A stretch of 64,000 nt of DNA from NCBI RefSeq assembly GCF_041734735.1, contig NC_134877.1, forward strand, positions 71,915,705 through 71,979,704, read 5' to 3'. The translations under genes were made by a program, and so were the position numbers. Shown one piece after another: positions 33,236 through 44,537 of this stretch. Under the pieces are notes generated by a model that searched no databases, was not told the DNA's origin, and saw only the letters and a program-made list of their open reading frames with translations. This stretch comes from Babylonia areolata. Lineage: Eukaryota > Mollusca > Gastropoda > Neogastropoda > Buccinidae. The number at the start of each line of letters is the position of its first letter. The stretch's first letter is position 1.

Positions 33236-33664
33236 GTGGCTATTTCAGGGATTTGTGTTACAATATGTAGGTTACAGGTTTTTGGACATGCTACTGTATG
33301 TATAGCTAGTAATGTGACAAAGTGTGTATCTATACATTTTATTTTGTGTATAGCTAGATACTGTGTGTATTGTTCACACTCGGAACAAAGATTAGGGCCC
33401 TACAGTTTACAACTGTTTCAGATGAAGGAGCCCAATAGGGGCTTTAGATAGTTGTCAATTCTGGAGTGGTACCTACCAAGTATAATGACGTTATAAACTA
33501 ACAATGTCAAGACCTTTCCCCTCTCCACTGCCACCAATAAATGCAGAGCGTGTTGTGTTCTCGAGAGCAGGATAGTTATTTTCGCTGTGACTGAAAAGAG
33601 TTGTACTTACACAGAGTAGTTAGTTGTGGGTCGATAACACTAGTAAAAAAAAAAAAAAAAAAAA
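33236..33664. other. Unique intron 5 sequence with poly(A)
   Basis: No exon or element recognised; a run of about 28 A lies near 33,642-33,669, at the edge of the following array. Confidence 0.5.
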
Positions 33665-34404
33665 AAAAATGTGGTGCTTACACAGTAGTTAGGTCCCATG
33701 GATCTATACACCAGAGAAAAGTGTGGTACTTACACAGTAGTTAGGTCCCATGGATCTATATACCAGAGAAAAGTGTGGTACCTACAGAGTAGTTAGGTCC
33801 CATGGATCTATATACCAGAGAAAAGTGTGGTACCTACACAGTAGTTAGGTCCCATGGATCTATATACCAGAGAAAAGTGTGGTACCTACAGAGTAGTTAG
33901 GTCCCATGGATCTGTACACTAGAGAAAAGCGTGGTACCTACAGAGTAGTTAGGTCCCATGGATCTATATACCAGAGAAAAGTGTGGTACCTACAGAGTAG
34001 TTAGGTCCCATGGATCTGTACACCAGAGAAAAGTGTGGTACCTACAGAGTAGTTAGGTCCCATGGATCTGTACACCAGAGAAAAGCGTTGTACTCACACA
34101 GTAGTTAGGTCCCATGGATCTATACACCAGAGAAAAGTGTGGTACCTACAGAGTAGTTAGGTCCCATGGATCTATACACCAGAGAAAAGTGTGGTACCTA
34201 CAGAGTAGTTAGGTCCCATGGATCTATACACCAGAGAAAAGTGTGGTACCTACAGAGTAGTTAGGTCCCATGGATCTATATACCAGAGAAAAGTGTGGTA
34301 CCTACAGAGTAGTTAGGTCCCATGGATCTGTACACCAGAGAAAAGCGTGGTACCTACAGAGTAGTTAGGTCCCATGGATCTATATACCAGAGAAAAGCGT
34401 GGTA
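33665..34404. repeat. 52-bp donor-derived minisatellite of intron 5, ~14 copies
   Basis: On the minus strand each unit contains CCATGGGACCTAACTACTCT followed by GTAGGTACCAC. The first 20 bases are identical to the last 20 coding bases of exon 5 and the rest is its donor. The unit therefore spans the exon 5 / intron 5 junction, and each copy is a complete donor-like site. Confidence 0.95.
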
Positions 34405-34409
34405 CCTAC

Positions 34410-34493
34410 AGAGTAGTTAGGTCCCATGGCCCTCACAGCATGGCCCGTCAAGGTAGCGATGGTGAACAGTTCTGGATTCACTGCCTCTGCTGC
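34410..34493 (-). CDS. M17 leucyl aminopeptidase, exon 5
   Basis: 28 residues, AAEAVNPELFTIATLTGHAV then RAMGPNYS, phase 0 at both ends. The NPxLFTIATLTGHAV block is the conserved segment following NTDAEGR in M17 enzymes and lies near the active-site bicarbonate/substrate pocket. The acceptor is CCCTGTTGCAG and the donor GTAGGT. It is flanked on both sides by junction-derived arrays: 9 exon bases are in the acceptor-side unit and 20 in the donor-side unit. Confidence 0.92.
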
Positions 34494-35070
34494 CTGCAAC
34501 AGGGGACATAACTATTTGCTGTCTGCAACAGGGCAAATAACTATCTGCTGCCTGCAACAGGGAACATAACTGTATTTGCTGCCTGCAACAGGGCATATAA
34601 CTATCTGCTGCCTGCAACAGGGGACATAACTGCTGTCTGCAACAGGGGACATAACTATCTGCTGCCTGCAACAGGGCACATAACTGTATTTGCTGTCTGC
34701 AACAGGGCACATAACTATCTGCTGCCTGCAACAGGGGACATAACTATCTGCTGCCTGCAACAGGGCACATAACTATCTGCTGCCTGCAACAGGGGACATA
34801 ACTATCTGCTGCCTGCAACAGGGCACATAACTATCTGCTGTCTGCAACAGGGCACATAACTGCTGCCTGCAACAGGGGACATAACTATCTGCTGCCTGCA
34901 ACAGGGCACATAACTATCTGCTGCCTGCAACAGGGCACATAACTGCTGTCTGCAACAGGGCACATAACTGCTGTCTGCAACAGGGGACATAACTATCTGC
35001 TGCCTGCAACAGGGCACATAACTATCTGCTGCCTGCAACAGGGGACATAACTGCTGTCTGCAACAAGTGA
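34494..35070. repeat. ~29-bp acceptor-derived array of intron 4, block 1
   Basis: On the minus strand units read CCCTGTTGCAG followed by GCAGCAGATAG or GACAGCAG. The genuine exon 5 acceptor is CCCTGTTGCAG followed by GCAGCAGAGG. About 20 units, some shortened to about 20 bp. The array starts at the acceptor itself. Confidence 0.95.
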
Positions 35071-38000
35071 CAATTATATAACTGTATCAGCTGCCTGCAG
35101 AGAGTGGATATAATTCTATCTGCTGTATACAACAGTGGATATAACAATGTATTTGTATCTGCATCCTGCAAAAGGGAATGTAACTAACTGCTGTCTACAA
35201 CAGTGGACTTACCTGTATAAATGAATCTGTTGTCTACAACAGTGGACATAACTGTATAAATGTATCTGCTGTCTACAACAATGGACTTAACTGTATAAAT
35301 GAATCTGTTGTCTACAACAGGGGATATAACTGTATAAATGTATCTGCTGCCTACAACAATGGACTTAACTGTATAAATGAATCTGTTGTCTACAACAGGG
35401 GATATAACTGTAACTTCTGTCTACAACAGGGTATATAACTGTATAAATGTATCTGCTGTCTACAACAGTGGACATAACTGTATAAATGAATCTGCGGTCT
35501 ACAACAGTGGACATAACTGTATAAATGAATCTGCGGTCTACAACAATGGACTTAACTGTATAAATGAATCTGCTGTCTACAACAATGGACTTAAATGTAT
35601 AAATGAATCTGTTGTCTACAACAGGGGATATAACTGTAACTTCTGTCTACAACAGGGTATATAACTGTATAAATGTATCTGCTGTCTACAACAGTGGACT
35701 TAACTGTATAAATGTATCTGCCGTCTACAACAATGGACTTAAATGTATAAATGAATCTGTTGTCTACAACAGGGGATATAACTGTAACATCTGTCTACAA
35801 CAGTGGACATAACTGTATAAATGTATCTGCCGTCTACAACAGTGGACTTGACTGTATAAATGTATCTGTTGCCTGCAACAGGGGACATAACCGTATCTGC
35901 TGTCCACAACATTGGACGTAACTGTATAAATGTATCTGTATCTCCTGTCCACAACATTGGACATAACTGTATAAATGTATCTGAATCTGCTGTCCACAAC
36001 ATTGGACGTAACTGTATAAATGTATCTGTTGCCTACAACAGGGGACATAACTGTATCTGCTGTTCACAACATTGGACGTAACTGTATAAATGTATCTGTT
36101 GCCTACAACAGGGGACATAACTGTATCTGCTGTCCACAACATTGGACGTAACTGTATAAATGTATCTGTTGCCTACAACAGGGGACATAACTGTATCTGC
36201 TGTCCACAACATTGGACGTAACTGTATAAATGTATCTGTTGCTTACAACAGGGGACATAACTGTATCTGCTGTTCACAACATTGGACGTAACTGTATAAA
36301 TGTATCTGTATCTGCTGTCCACAACATTGGACGTAACTGTATAAATGTATCTGTTGCCTGCAACAGTGGACATAACTGTAATTGCTGTCCACAACATTTG
36401 ACATAACTATATAAATGTATCTGTTGCCTGCAACAGTGGACATAACTGTAATTGCTGTCCACAACATTGGACGTAACTGTATAAATGTATCTGTTGCCTG
36501 CAACAGTGGACATAACTGTAATTGCTGTCCACAACATTGGACGTAACTGTATAAATGTATCTGTTGCCTGCAACAGTGGACATAACTGTAATTGCTGTCC
36601 ACAACATTTGACATAACTGTATAAATCTATCTGTATCTGCTGTCCACATCATTGGACATAACTGTATAAATGTATCTGTATCTGCTGTCCACAACATTGG
36701 ACATAACTGTATAGATGTATCTGTTGCCTGAAACAGTGGACATAACTGTAATTGCTGTCCACAACATTGGACATAACTGTATAAATGTATCTGTATCTGC
36801 TGTCCACAACATTGGACATAACTGTATAGATGTATCTGTTGCCTGAAACAGTGGACATAACTGTAATTGCTGTCCACATCATTGGACGTAACTGTATAAA
36901 TGTATCTGTATCTGCTGTCCACAACATTGGACATAACTGTATAAATGTATCTGTATCTGCTGTCCACAACATTGGACATAACTGTATATATGTATCTGTT
37001 GCCTGAAACAGTGGACATAACTGTAATTGCTGTCCACAACATTGGACATAACTGTATAAATGTATCTGTTGCCTGCAACAGTGGACATAATTGTAATTGC
37101 TGTCCACAACATTGGACGTAACTGTATAATCTGCTGTCCACAGCATTTGACATAACTGTATAAATGTATCTGCATCTGCTGTCCACAACATTTGACATAA
37201 CTGTATAAATGTATCTGAATCTGCTGTCCACAACACTGGACATAACTGTATAAATATATCTGTTGCCTACAACAGAGGACATAACTGTAATTGCTGTCCA
37301 CAACATTGGACGTAACTGTATAAATGTATCTGTTGTCTGCAACATGTATCTGCTGTCTAAAACAGGGAACTTAACTATCTGCTGGCTGCAACATGGGACA
37401 CAACTGTATTTGCTGTCTACAGCAGGGGACGTAACTGTATAAATGTATCTGTTACCTACAACAGTGGACATAACTGTATAAATGTATCTGTTCCCTGCAA
37501 CAGTGGATATAACTATATAAATGTATCTGTTCCCTGCAACAGTGGACATAACTGTATAAATGTATCTGTTGCCTGCAACATGTATCTGCTGTCTACAACA
37601 GAGAATTTAGCTATCTGCTGGCTACAACAGGGGACACAATTGTATTTGCTGTCTACAGCAGGGGATGTAACTGTATCTGCTGGCTACAGCAGGGGATGTA
37701 ACTGTATCTGCTGGCTACAGCAAGGGACAAAACTGCATTTGCTGTCTCAGCACGGGACATAAATATATCTGCTGTCAACAACAGGGGGAATAACTATCTG
37801 CTGTCAACAACTGGGGACATAACTGTATATGCTGTCTACAGCAGGGGACAAAGCTGTATTTGCTGTCTACAGCAGGGGACAAAACTGCATTTGCTGTCTA
37901 CAGCAGGGGACAAAACTGTATATGCTGTCTACAGCAGGGGACAAAGCTGTATTTGCTGTCTACAACAGGGGACAAAAATGCATTTGCTGTCTACAACAGG

Positions 38001-38262
38001 GGACATAAATATATCTGCTGTCAACAACAGGACATAACTGTATCTGCTGTCAACAACAGGGGCATAACTATCTGCTGTCTGCAGCAAGGGACACAACTAT
38101 ATCTGCTGTCAACAACAGGGGACATAACAGCATCTCCTGTCCACAGGAAAGGACATAACTGTTTCTGCTGTCAACAACAGGGGACATAACTGCATCTGTT
38201 GTCTACAACAGGGGACATAACTATCTGCTAACTTCAACAGGAGACTAACAGTATCTGCTATT
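35071..38262. repeat. Acceptor-derived array of intron 4, blocks with ~45-60-bp units
   Basis: The same CTGTTGTAGACAGCAG or CTGTTGCAGGCAACAG core on the minus strand, now embedded in longer units with ACATTTATACAGTTATGTCC and, from 35.9 to 37.3 kb, AATGTTGTGGACAGCAG. Nearly the whole of intron 4 is thus descended from its own 3' splice site. Long open frames here (up to 380 codons) are artefacts. Confidence 0.9.
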
Positions 38263-38370
38263 CTTTTGGATTCTAATGGTAATTAAATGAGTCCGGTTCT
38301 GAATGACACATTTATACACACACACACACACACACACAGAGGAACTGTAATCAATCGCTGACAGCTTTAC
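38263..38370. other. 5' end of intron 4 with short (CA)n tract
   Basis: About 100 bp of unique sequence between the exon 4 donor (GTAAAG) and the array, containing (CA)n on the plus strand at 38,318-38,338, so (GU)n in the pre-mRNA. Confidence 0.7.
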
Positions 38371-38489
38371 CATTTCCTTGAATTTGCAGAGTACATCAGC
38401 CATGACCATCCGCCCCTCTGCATCTGTGTTGCCCACACGCACTCGTTTCCTGGCCCTTGAGGTGATGATTTCATCCGCCACATAGCTTT
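38371..38489 (-). CDS. M17 leucyl aminopeptidase, exon 4 with NTDAEGR signature
   Basis: 119 bases entered in phase 1, reading SYVADEIITSRARKRVRVGN then NTDAEGRMVMADVLCKFKEM (sharing the N). NTDAEGR is the diagnostic M17 signature: Asp and Glu are metal ligands and Arg is the catalytic bicarbonate-binding residue (Asp352, Glu354 and Arg356 of E. coli PepA). The acceptor is TCTGTGCACAG and the donor GTAAAG. The first 27 or so exon bases are also part of the 44-bp repeat array next to the acceptor. Confidence 0.95.
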
Positions 38490-38891
38490 CTGTGCACAGA
38501 CATCAGTGATGATTTCATCCACCAAACAGCTTTCTGTGCACAGACATCAGTGATGATTTCATCCACCAAACAGCTTTCTGTGCACAGACATCAGTGATGA
38601 TTTCATCAACACATAGCTTTCTGTGCACAGACATCAGTGATGATTTCATCCACCAAACAGCTTTCTGTGCACAGATATCAGTGATGACATCAACACATAG
38701 CTTTCTGTGCACAGACATCAGTGATGATTTCATCAACACATAGCTTTCTGTGCACAGACATTAGTGATGATTTCATCAACACACAGCTTTCTGTGCACAG
38801 ACATCAGTGATGATTTCATCCACCAAACAGCTTTCTGTGCACAGACATCAGTGATGATTTCATCCACCAAACAGCCTTCTGTGCACAGACA
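38490..38891. repeat. ~44-bp acceptor-derived array of intron 3, ~9 copies
   Basis: On the minus strand each unit reads CTGATGTCTGTGCACAG followed by AAAGCTGTTTGGTGGATGAA and ATCATCA. The true exon reads AAAGCTATGTGGCGGATGAA and ATCATCA after the same acceptor. Some copies have lost the middle of the exon part. Confidence 0.95.
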
Positions 38892-41360
38892 TCACACTGC
38901 ACACACACACCTTGTCCCTCCCTTCACACTGCACACACACCTTGCCCCTCCCTTCACACTGCACACACACACCTTGTCCCTCCCTTCACACACCTTGTCC
39001 CTCCCTTCACACTGCGCACACCTTGTCCCTCCCTTCACACTGCACACACACCTTGCCCCTCCCTTCACACTGCACACACCTTGTCCCTCCCTTCACACTG
39101 CACACACACCTTGTCCCCCCCTTCACACTGCACACACCTTGCCCCTCCCTTCACACTGAACACACACCTTGTCCCTCCCTTCACACTGCACACACACACC
39201 TTGTCCCTCCCTTCACACTGCACACACACACCTTGTCCCTCCACCACACTGCACACACACCTTGTCCCTCCACCACACTGCACACACCTTGCCCCTCCCT
39301 TCACACTGCACACACACCTTGTCCCTCCCTTCACACTACACACACACACCTTGTCCCTCCACCACACTGCACACACACCTTGTCCCTCCCTTCACACTGC
39401 ACACACTTTGCCCCTCCCTTCACACTGCACACACCTTGCCCCTCCCTTCACACTGCACACACCTTGCCCCTCCCTTCACACTGCACACACACCTTGCCCC
39501 TCCACCACACTGCACACACCTTGCACCTCCACTACACTGCACACACCTTGCCCTTCCCTTCACACTGCACACACACCTTGCCCCTCCCTTCACACTGCAC
39601 ACACCTTGCCCCTCCCTTCACACTGAACACACTTTGCCCCTCCCTTCACACTGCACACACCTTGCCCCTCCCTTCACACTGCACACACACCTTGCCCCTC
39701 CCTTCACACTGCACACACACCTTGCCCCTCCCTTCACACTGCACATACCTTGTCCCTCCCTTCACACTGCACACACTTTGCCCCTCCCTTCACACTGCAC
39801 ACACACCTTGTCCCTCCACCACACTGCACACACCTTGCCCCTCCACCACACTGCACACACCTTGCCCCTCCCTTCACACTGCACACACACCTTGCCCCTC
39901 CCTTCACACTGCACACACACCTTGTCCCTCCACCACACTGCACACACCTTGCCCCTCCACCACACTGCACACACCTTGCCCCTCCCTTCACACTGCACAC
40001 ACACCTTGCCCCTCCCTTCACACTGCACACACACCTTGTCCCTCCACCACACTGCACACACCTTGCCCCTCCCTTCACACTGAACACACCTTGTCCCTCC
40101 CCACCACACTGCACACACCTTGCCCCTCCCGTCACACTGCACACACACCTTGCCCCTCCCTTCACACTGCACACACCTTGCCCCTCCCTTCACACTGCAC
40201 ACACCTTGCCCCTCCCTTCACACTGCACACACACCTTGCCCCTCCCTTCACCCTGCACACACCTTGCCCCTCCCTTCACACTGCACACACACCTTGCCCC
40301 TCCCTTCACACTGCACACACACACACCTTGCCCCTCCCTTCACACTGCACACACACACACCTTGCCCCTCCCTTCACACTGCACACACACCTTGCCCCTC
40401 CCTTCACCCTGCACACACTTTGCCCCTCCCTTCACCCTGCACACACCTTGCCCCTCCCTTCACACTGCACACACACCTTGCCCCTCCCTTCACCCTGCAC
40501 ACACCTTGCCCCTCCCTTCACACTGCACACACACCTTGCCCCTCCCTTCACACTGCACACACACACACCTTGCCCCTCCCTTCACACTGCACACACACAC
40601 ACCTTGCCCCTCCCTTCACACTGCACACACACCTTGCCCCTCCCTTCACCCTGCACACACTTTGCCCCTCCCTTCACACTGCACACACACACACCTTGCC
40701 CCTCCCTTCACACTGCACACACACACACACCTTGCCCCTCCCTTCACACTGCACACACACCTTGCCCCTCCCTTCACACTGCACACACACACACCTTACC
40801 CCTCCCTTCACACTGCACACACACACACCTTGCCCCTCCCTTCACACTGCACACACACACACCTTGCCCCTCCCTTCACACTGCACACACACACACCTTG
40901 CCCCTCCCTTCACACTGCACACACACACACACCTTGCCCCTCCCTTCACACTGCACACACACCTTGCCCCTCCCTTCACACTGCACACACCTTGCCCCTC
41001 CCTTCACACTGCACACACACACACCTTGCCCCTCCCTTCACACTGCACACACCTTGCCCCTCCCTTCACACTGCACACACACCTTGTCCCTCCCTTCACA
41101 CTGTACACACCTTGCCCCTCCCTTCACACTGCACACACCTTGTCCCTCCCTTCACACTGCACACACACACCCCTTGCCCCTCCCTTCACACTGCACACAC
41201 CTTGTCCCTCCCTTCACACTGCACACACCTTGCCCCTCCCTTCACACTGCACACACACCTTGTCCCTCCCTTCACACACCTTGCCCCTCCCTTCACACTG
41301 CACACACCTTGCCTCTCCCTTCACACTGCACACACCTTGCCCCTCCACCACACTGCACAC
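38892..41360. repeat. 28-31-bp donor-derived array of intron 3, ~83 copies
   Basis: On the minus strand each unit reads CAGTGTGAAGGGAGGGGCAAG followed by GTGTGTG. The genuine exon 3 end is CAGTGTGGGGGAAG followed by GTGAGTGTGTG. Subtypes with TGGTGG or extra TGTG occur. It directly abuts the exon 4 acceptor array, so intron 3 is repeat from end to end. The 844-codon plus-strand frame (TLPLPSHCTH repeats) is an artefact. Confidence 0.93.
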
Positions 41361-41366
41361 ACTCAC

Positions 41367-41442
41367 CTTCCCCCACACTGTTGCGCACAAAGGGCAATCC
41401 TCCCACCACACGCAGTCCTGATGGCTTCAGTTCTGCTAAAAC
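41367..41442 (-). CDS. M17 leucyl aminopeptidase, exon 3
   Basis: 76 bases, VLAELKPSGLRVVGGLPFVR then NSVGE, leaving in phase 1 with G. The AELKPSGLRVVG and FVRNSVG stretches correspond to the helix-loop between the metal-binding lysine/aspartate block and NTDAEGR. The acceptor is GTGGTTTCAG and the donor GTGAGT (strong). It joins AGFFK of exon 2 and ESYVADE of exon 4 without a gap. Confidence 0.92.
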
Positions 41443-41444
41443 CT

Positions 41445-41715
41445 GAAACCACAAAGGGGTCACCTCACAATCACAAGGGCTCACCCCTATGTCACAGCAA
41501 GGGGGTCAACGTCCAGTCACAAGGGGTCACCCCTATGTCACAGCAAGGGGGTCAACTTCCAGTCACAAGGGCTCACCCCTATGTCACAGCAAGGGGGTCA
41601 ACGTCCAGTCACAAGGGCTCACCCCTATGTCACAGCAAGGGGGTCAACTTCCAGTCACAAGGGGTCACCTCTATGTCACAGCAAGGGGGTCAACTTCCAG
41701 TCACAAGGGGTCACC
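41445..41715. repeat. ~40-bp array beside the exon 3 acceptor
   Basis: Units contain GGGGTCACCCCTATGTCACA, GCAAGGGGGTCAAC and TTCCAGTCACAAG. The intron side of the true acceptor (GGTGACCCCTTTGTGGTTTCAG, minus strand) resembles part of the unit (GGTGACCCCTTGTGACTGG), so the array may be seeded from the acceptor, but no exon bases are clearly included. Confidence 0.9.
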
Positions 41716-42031
41716 ATTGGTGGCAGACAGAGACTCAGAGAGAGTAGAGGGCAAGAATGCATATGGGAGGTGGTGTCTGGTGGTGGGAAACAAGAGGAGT
41801 GAGGGGTGTAGTCAAGTGAGGGGATCAGAAGGAAAGGAGGAAAACTGAGGTCATGTTGTGTTGACTAGATTTCAGTTATGAATATGATTCTACAGAATGG
41901 TTGTTTCTGGCTGTTTTCTTTTTTTCTTTTTTTTCATCAGCACACAGGATCTTCACACTGAGATGAGGGGGAGTGAGAGGAGAGGAGAGAGTCAGAGACT
42001 TTGGAAGAGAGAGAGAGAGAGGGGGGGGGAA

Positions 42032-42077
<46 letters not shown>

Positions 42078-42369
42078 GACTTTGAAAGAGAGAGGGAGAG
42101 AGAGAGAGTCAGAGACTTTGGAAGAGAGAGGGAGAGAGAGAGAGAGTCAGAGACTTTGGAAGAGAGAGGGGGGGAGAGAGAGGGGGAGGGAGAGAGAGAG
42201 AGAGTCAGAGACTTTGGAAGAGAGAGGGGGGGAGAGAGAGGGGGAGGGAGAGAGAGAGAGAGTCAGAGACTTTGGAAGAGAGAGGGAGAGAGACAGAGAG
42301 AGAGAGAGAGAGAGAAGTCAAAGTACAGGAGTGGAGGAAGGGTATAGACCAGGGCAGATACAAAAATGG
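41716..42369. repeat. Unique sequence and a GA-rich ~40-bp array
   Basis: 41,716-41,995 is unique. 41,996-42,316 is (GA)n-rich, with a ~45-50-bp period marked by GTCAGAGACTTTGGAAGAGA in five or six copies. No gene was recognised. Confidence 0.85.
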
Positions 42370-42953
42370 TCGAAATGTGTGTAACAAACCATTCTTTTCA
42401 CGATAAAATAGAATAAACCATACTCATCACGCTGATACAAAGTTGACCGCTGTAGGTGGGTGGGAACATAATTAGATTTTGGTTTTTAATAATTATTTGT
42501 CACACTTCTGGCCATGAGAGAGCCCCTTACAAAGATCTGCAAGGCAAGAGCAAGCCAGGGTTACACAAGCACGGTATAAGTGGTCGCCAGAGGAAAGCGT
42601 TTAGCGCAGTACAGTACTTGTGGCTGACTGCTGCCGCGCTGATGCTATCCTATACCTCCGTTAGTAGGACACTGCGGCAGATGACAGATACCGTACAGAA
42701 AATAAGAGAACTCTTTGAGGTCAAAAGGAAACAAAATTTTTAATTTCATCTATTATATACTGGTACAGAACACAAATTTGCTTTTATGAATGTTTTACAG
42801 TTTCTTACAATTCATGACATTTCATAAAGAATGAAATCAGTATTATACTGACTGCAAAGGTGAATTTACGAAGGCAGCATGGGATCATTTAGTTGGTAAG
42901 AACAATTATGTTGACATTTTACGCAATGCACAACTTGGAAATACCTCATGCTC
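42370..42953 (+). repeat. Left arm of 585-bp inverted repeat
   Basis: Inverted, diverged copy of 49,319-49,901. Matching landmarks include ACGATAAAATAGAATAAA, GTCAAAAGGAAACAAA, GAATGAAATCAG and GCAAAGGTGAATTTAC. The arms face each other around a ~6.4 kb nest of other elements. They could be terminal repeats of an unidentified large DNA transposon or two opposed copies of one dispersed repeat. Confidence 0.85.
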
Positions 42954-43591
42954 TGCTTATTAACGTGTAGTATATGAATATCTAAATATGTGTTAACTAG
43001 GTTTGTTTTAATGAACATTGTCGGAGCACTGTCCAGACAATTAATTCAGAAAGCATGTAAGGTAGATGATAGCAAAATCGACCAACATCATGTCTTGATG
43101 TAAAAAGAATGGTATGAAATAAATTTTTCTTTGAAAATGAAGCGGTACTTGCAAATGTGACTCACGGACCCTGGCGCAGTAGATATGTCAGTTTAGCGTG
43201 GGAAAGAAAATGTATCTGGCTGGGGTATGAAGGTGGCAAAATGAGGTGCATCAGATAGTCATGAAGAGCAAAGACTGCCTGGAAAATGAAAATGGGTCAG
43301 TCTCCAGAACTTTGTTGTAAATGGGGGTCTCTCAGTCTGATTCTGTATAAACATGTGTTTACAATGTTTATTCAATTGTTCAACATGTTCGGAACTGCAA
43401 TTCATTTGAGAAACGTCTGCAACAATTTTGTGAGAATATGGTTTGTTCTTGTATCTTAAATGTGTTGAAAATTATTAAAAACATCCAAAATTTCAGCGCC
43501 ATTTTGTGACATGGCAATGTGTCTGAACATGAAGTGATCATAAACAAATAAGTACAAACCTGATTAAAATCCAGTACATACAGACCTGATC
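42954..43591. other. Unique sequence inside the inverted-repeat pair
   Basis: AT-rich, without a recognisable coding region on either strand. Confidence 0.5.
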
Positions 43592-43593
43592 TA

Positions 43594-44489
43594 CGAGGGT
43601 CATTCAATAAATAAGGTGAATTTTTCGGTATAAGGACTTCTAATACAGACAGAAGCTTACTTTTTTTCTTTTTTTTCAACGTAGACTCCCAGCACTGTCA
43701 CACACTTTTCCCATCTGTGCATAAGCTTCCGTATTCCCTCAGTGTAAAAATCTTTGGACTGATGTCTCAGCCAGTCGCTCACAACACTTTTGACTTCATC
43801 GTCACTTTCAAACTTCGTGCCTCTCGTGAACGCTTTCAAGGGACCAAACAGGTGAAAGTCTGAAGGGGCAAGGTCTGGGCTGTAAGGGGGATGAGGGAGC
43901 AGTTCCCAGCCTCCTCTGTTTGTGCTCTGGAGTAAGCATCTTTGGCACCCACCGGCAGCTGACCTTCGAGTAGCCAAGGTCATCATGGACAATTTTGTGT
44001 GCTGTCCCAACAGATAAGCTCAAAGTCCTTGCAATGTCATCCTCTGTCACCCTTCTGTCAGACTGAATGAGGTCATTGACTGATTCGATCACCTCAGGAG
44101 ACCTCACTTCTGTAGGCCTTCCAGGCCTGTCTTCATCCTCAACACTGCTCCGTCCTTCTTTAAACAATTTAGCCCACTTGTAGACATTTTTTCGGCTGAA
44201 ACATGTGGCACCATACACAGTTGACATTCTCCTATGAATTTCAACTGGTTTGCACCCTTCAGCAACCAAAAACTTGATAACTGACCGCTGTTCAATCCTG
44301 GAGCATGCTTCTTAGTCGGCCATCTTTGTTAATCGCCAAAACTCTCAAAGTTTTTTTTAATCTGCAAAACAAATCAAATCCATGTGAAAAAGAAGTAAAA
44401 CAAAAAAAATATTTAAAAAAAAGTAAGCTTCTATCTGTATTAGAAGTCCTTATACCGAAAAATTCACCTTATTTATTGAATGACCCTCG
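43594..44489 (-). mobile_element. mariner element with 68-bp inverted ends, internally deleted
   Basis: Bounded by TA target duplications (43,592-43,593 and 44,490-44,491). The inverted ends of about 68 bp start CGAGGGTCATTCAATAAATA and differ at one or two positions. It is 896 bp against about 1.3 kb for a typical mariner, so roughly a third is missing. Plain DNA transposon, non-autonomous. Confidence 0.93.
43657..44323 (-). pseudogene. mariner transposase, deleted and broken
   Basis: N-terminal HTH region: VAEGCKPVEIHRRMSTVYGA, FSRKNVYKWAKLFKEGRSSV, DEDRPGRPTEV, then WVPKMLTPEHKQRR. C-terminal part in another frame: GWELLPHPPYSPDLAPSDFH and FGPLKAFTRGTKFESDDEV. The central catalytic part carrying the first two Asp of the DDD/E triad is deleted near 43,920, joining the two parts out of frame. 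The presumed start ATG at 44,323 is followed by a stop at codon 4 (44,314-44,312). Confidence 0.9.
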
Positions 44490-44537
44490 TATATTCATTC
44501 GTTGTGATCATATAACATTGATCATCAATAAAAAAAA

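Noticed and set aside
33236-33451. Short plus-strand frame in intron 5
   Set aside because: No recognisable motif, single copy, wrong strand for the host gene.
38912-41747. 844-, 665- and 433-codon frames rich in Pro, His and Thr
   Set aside because: Translations of the 28-31-bp donor-derived array; no start context, domain or non-repeat support.
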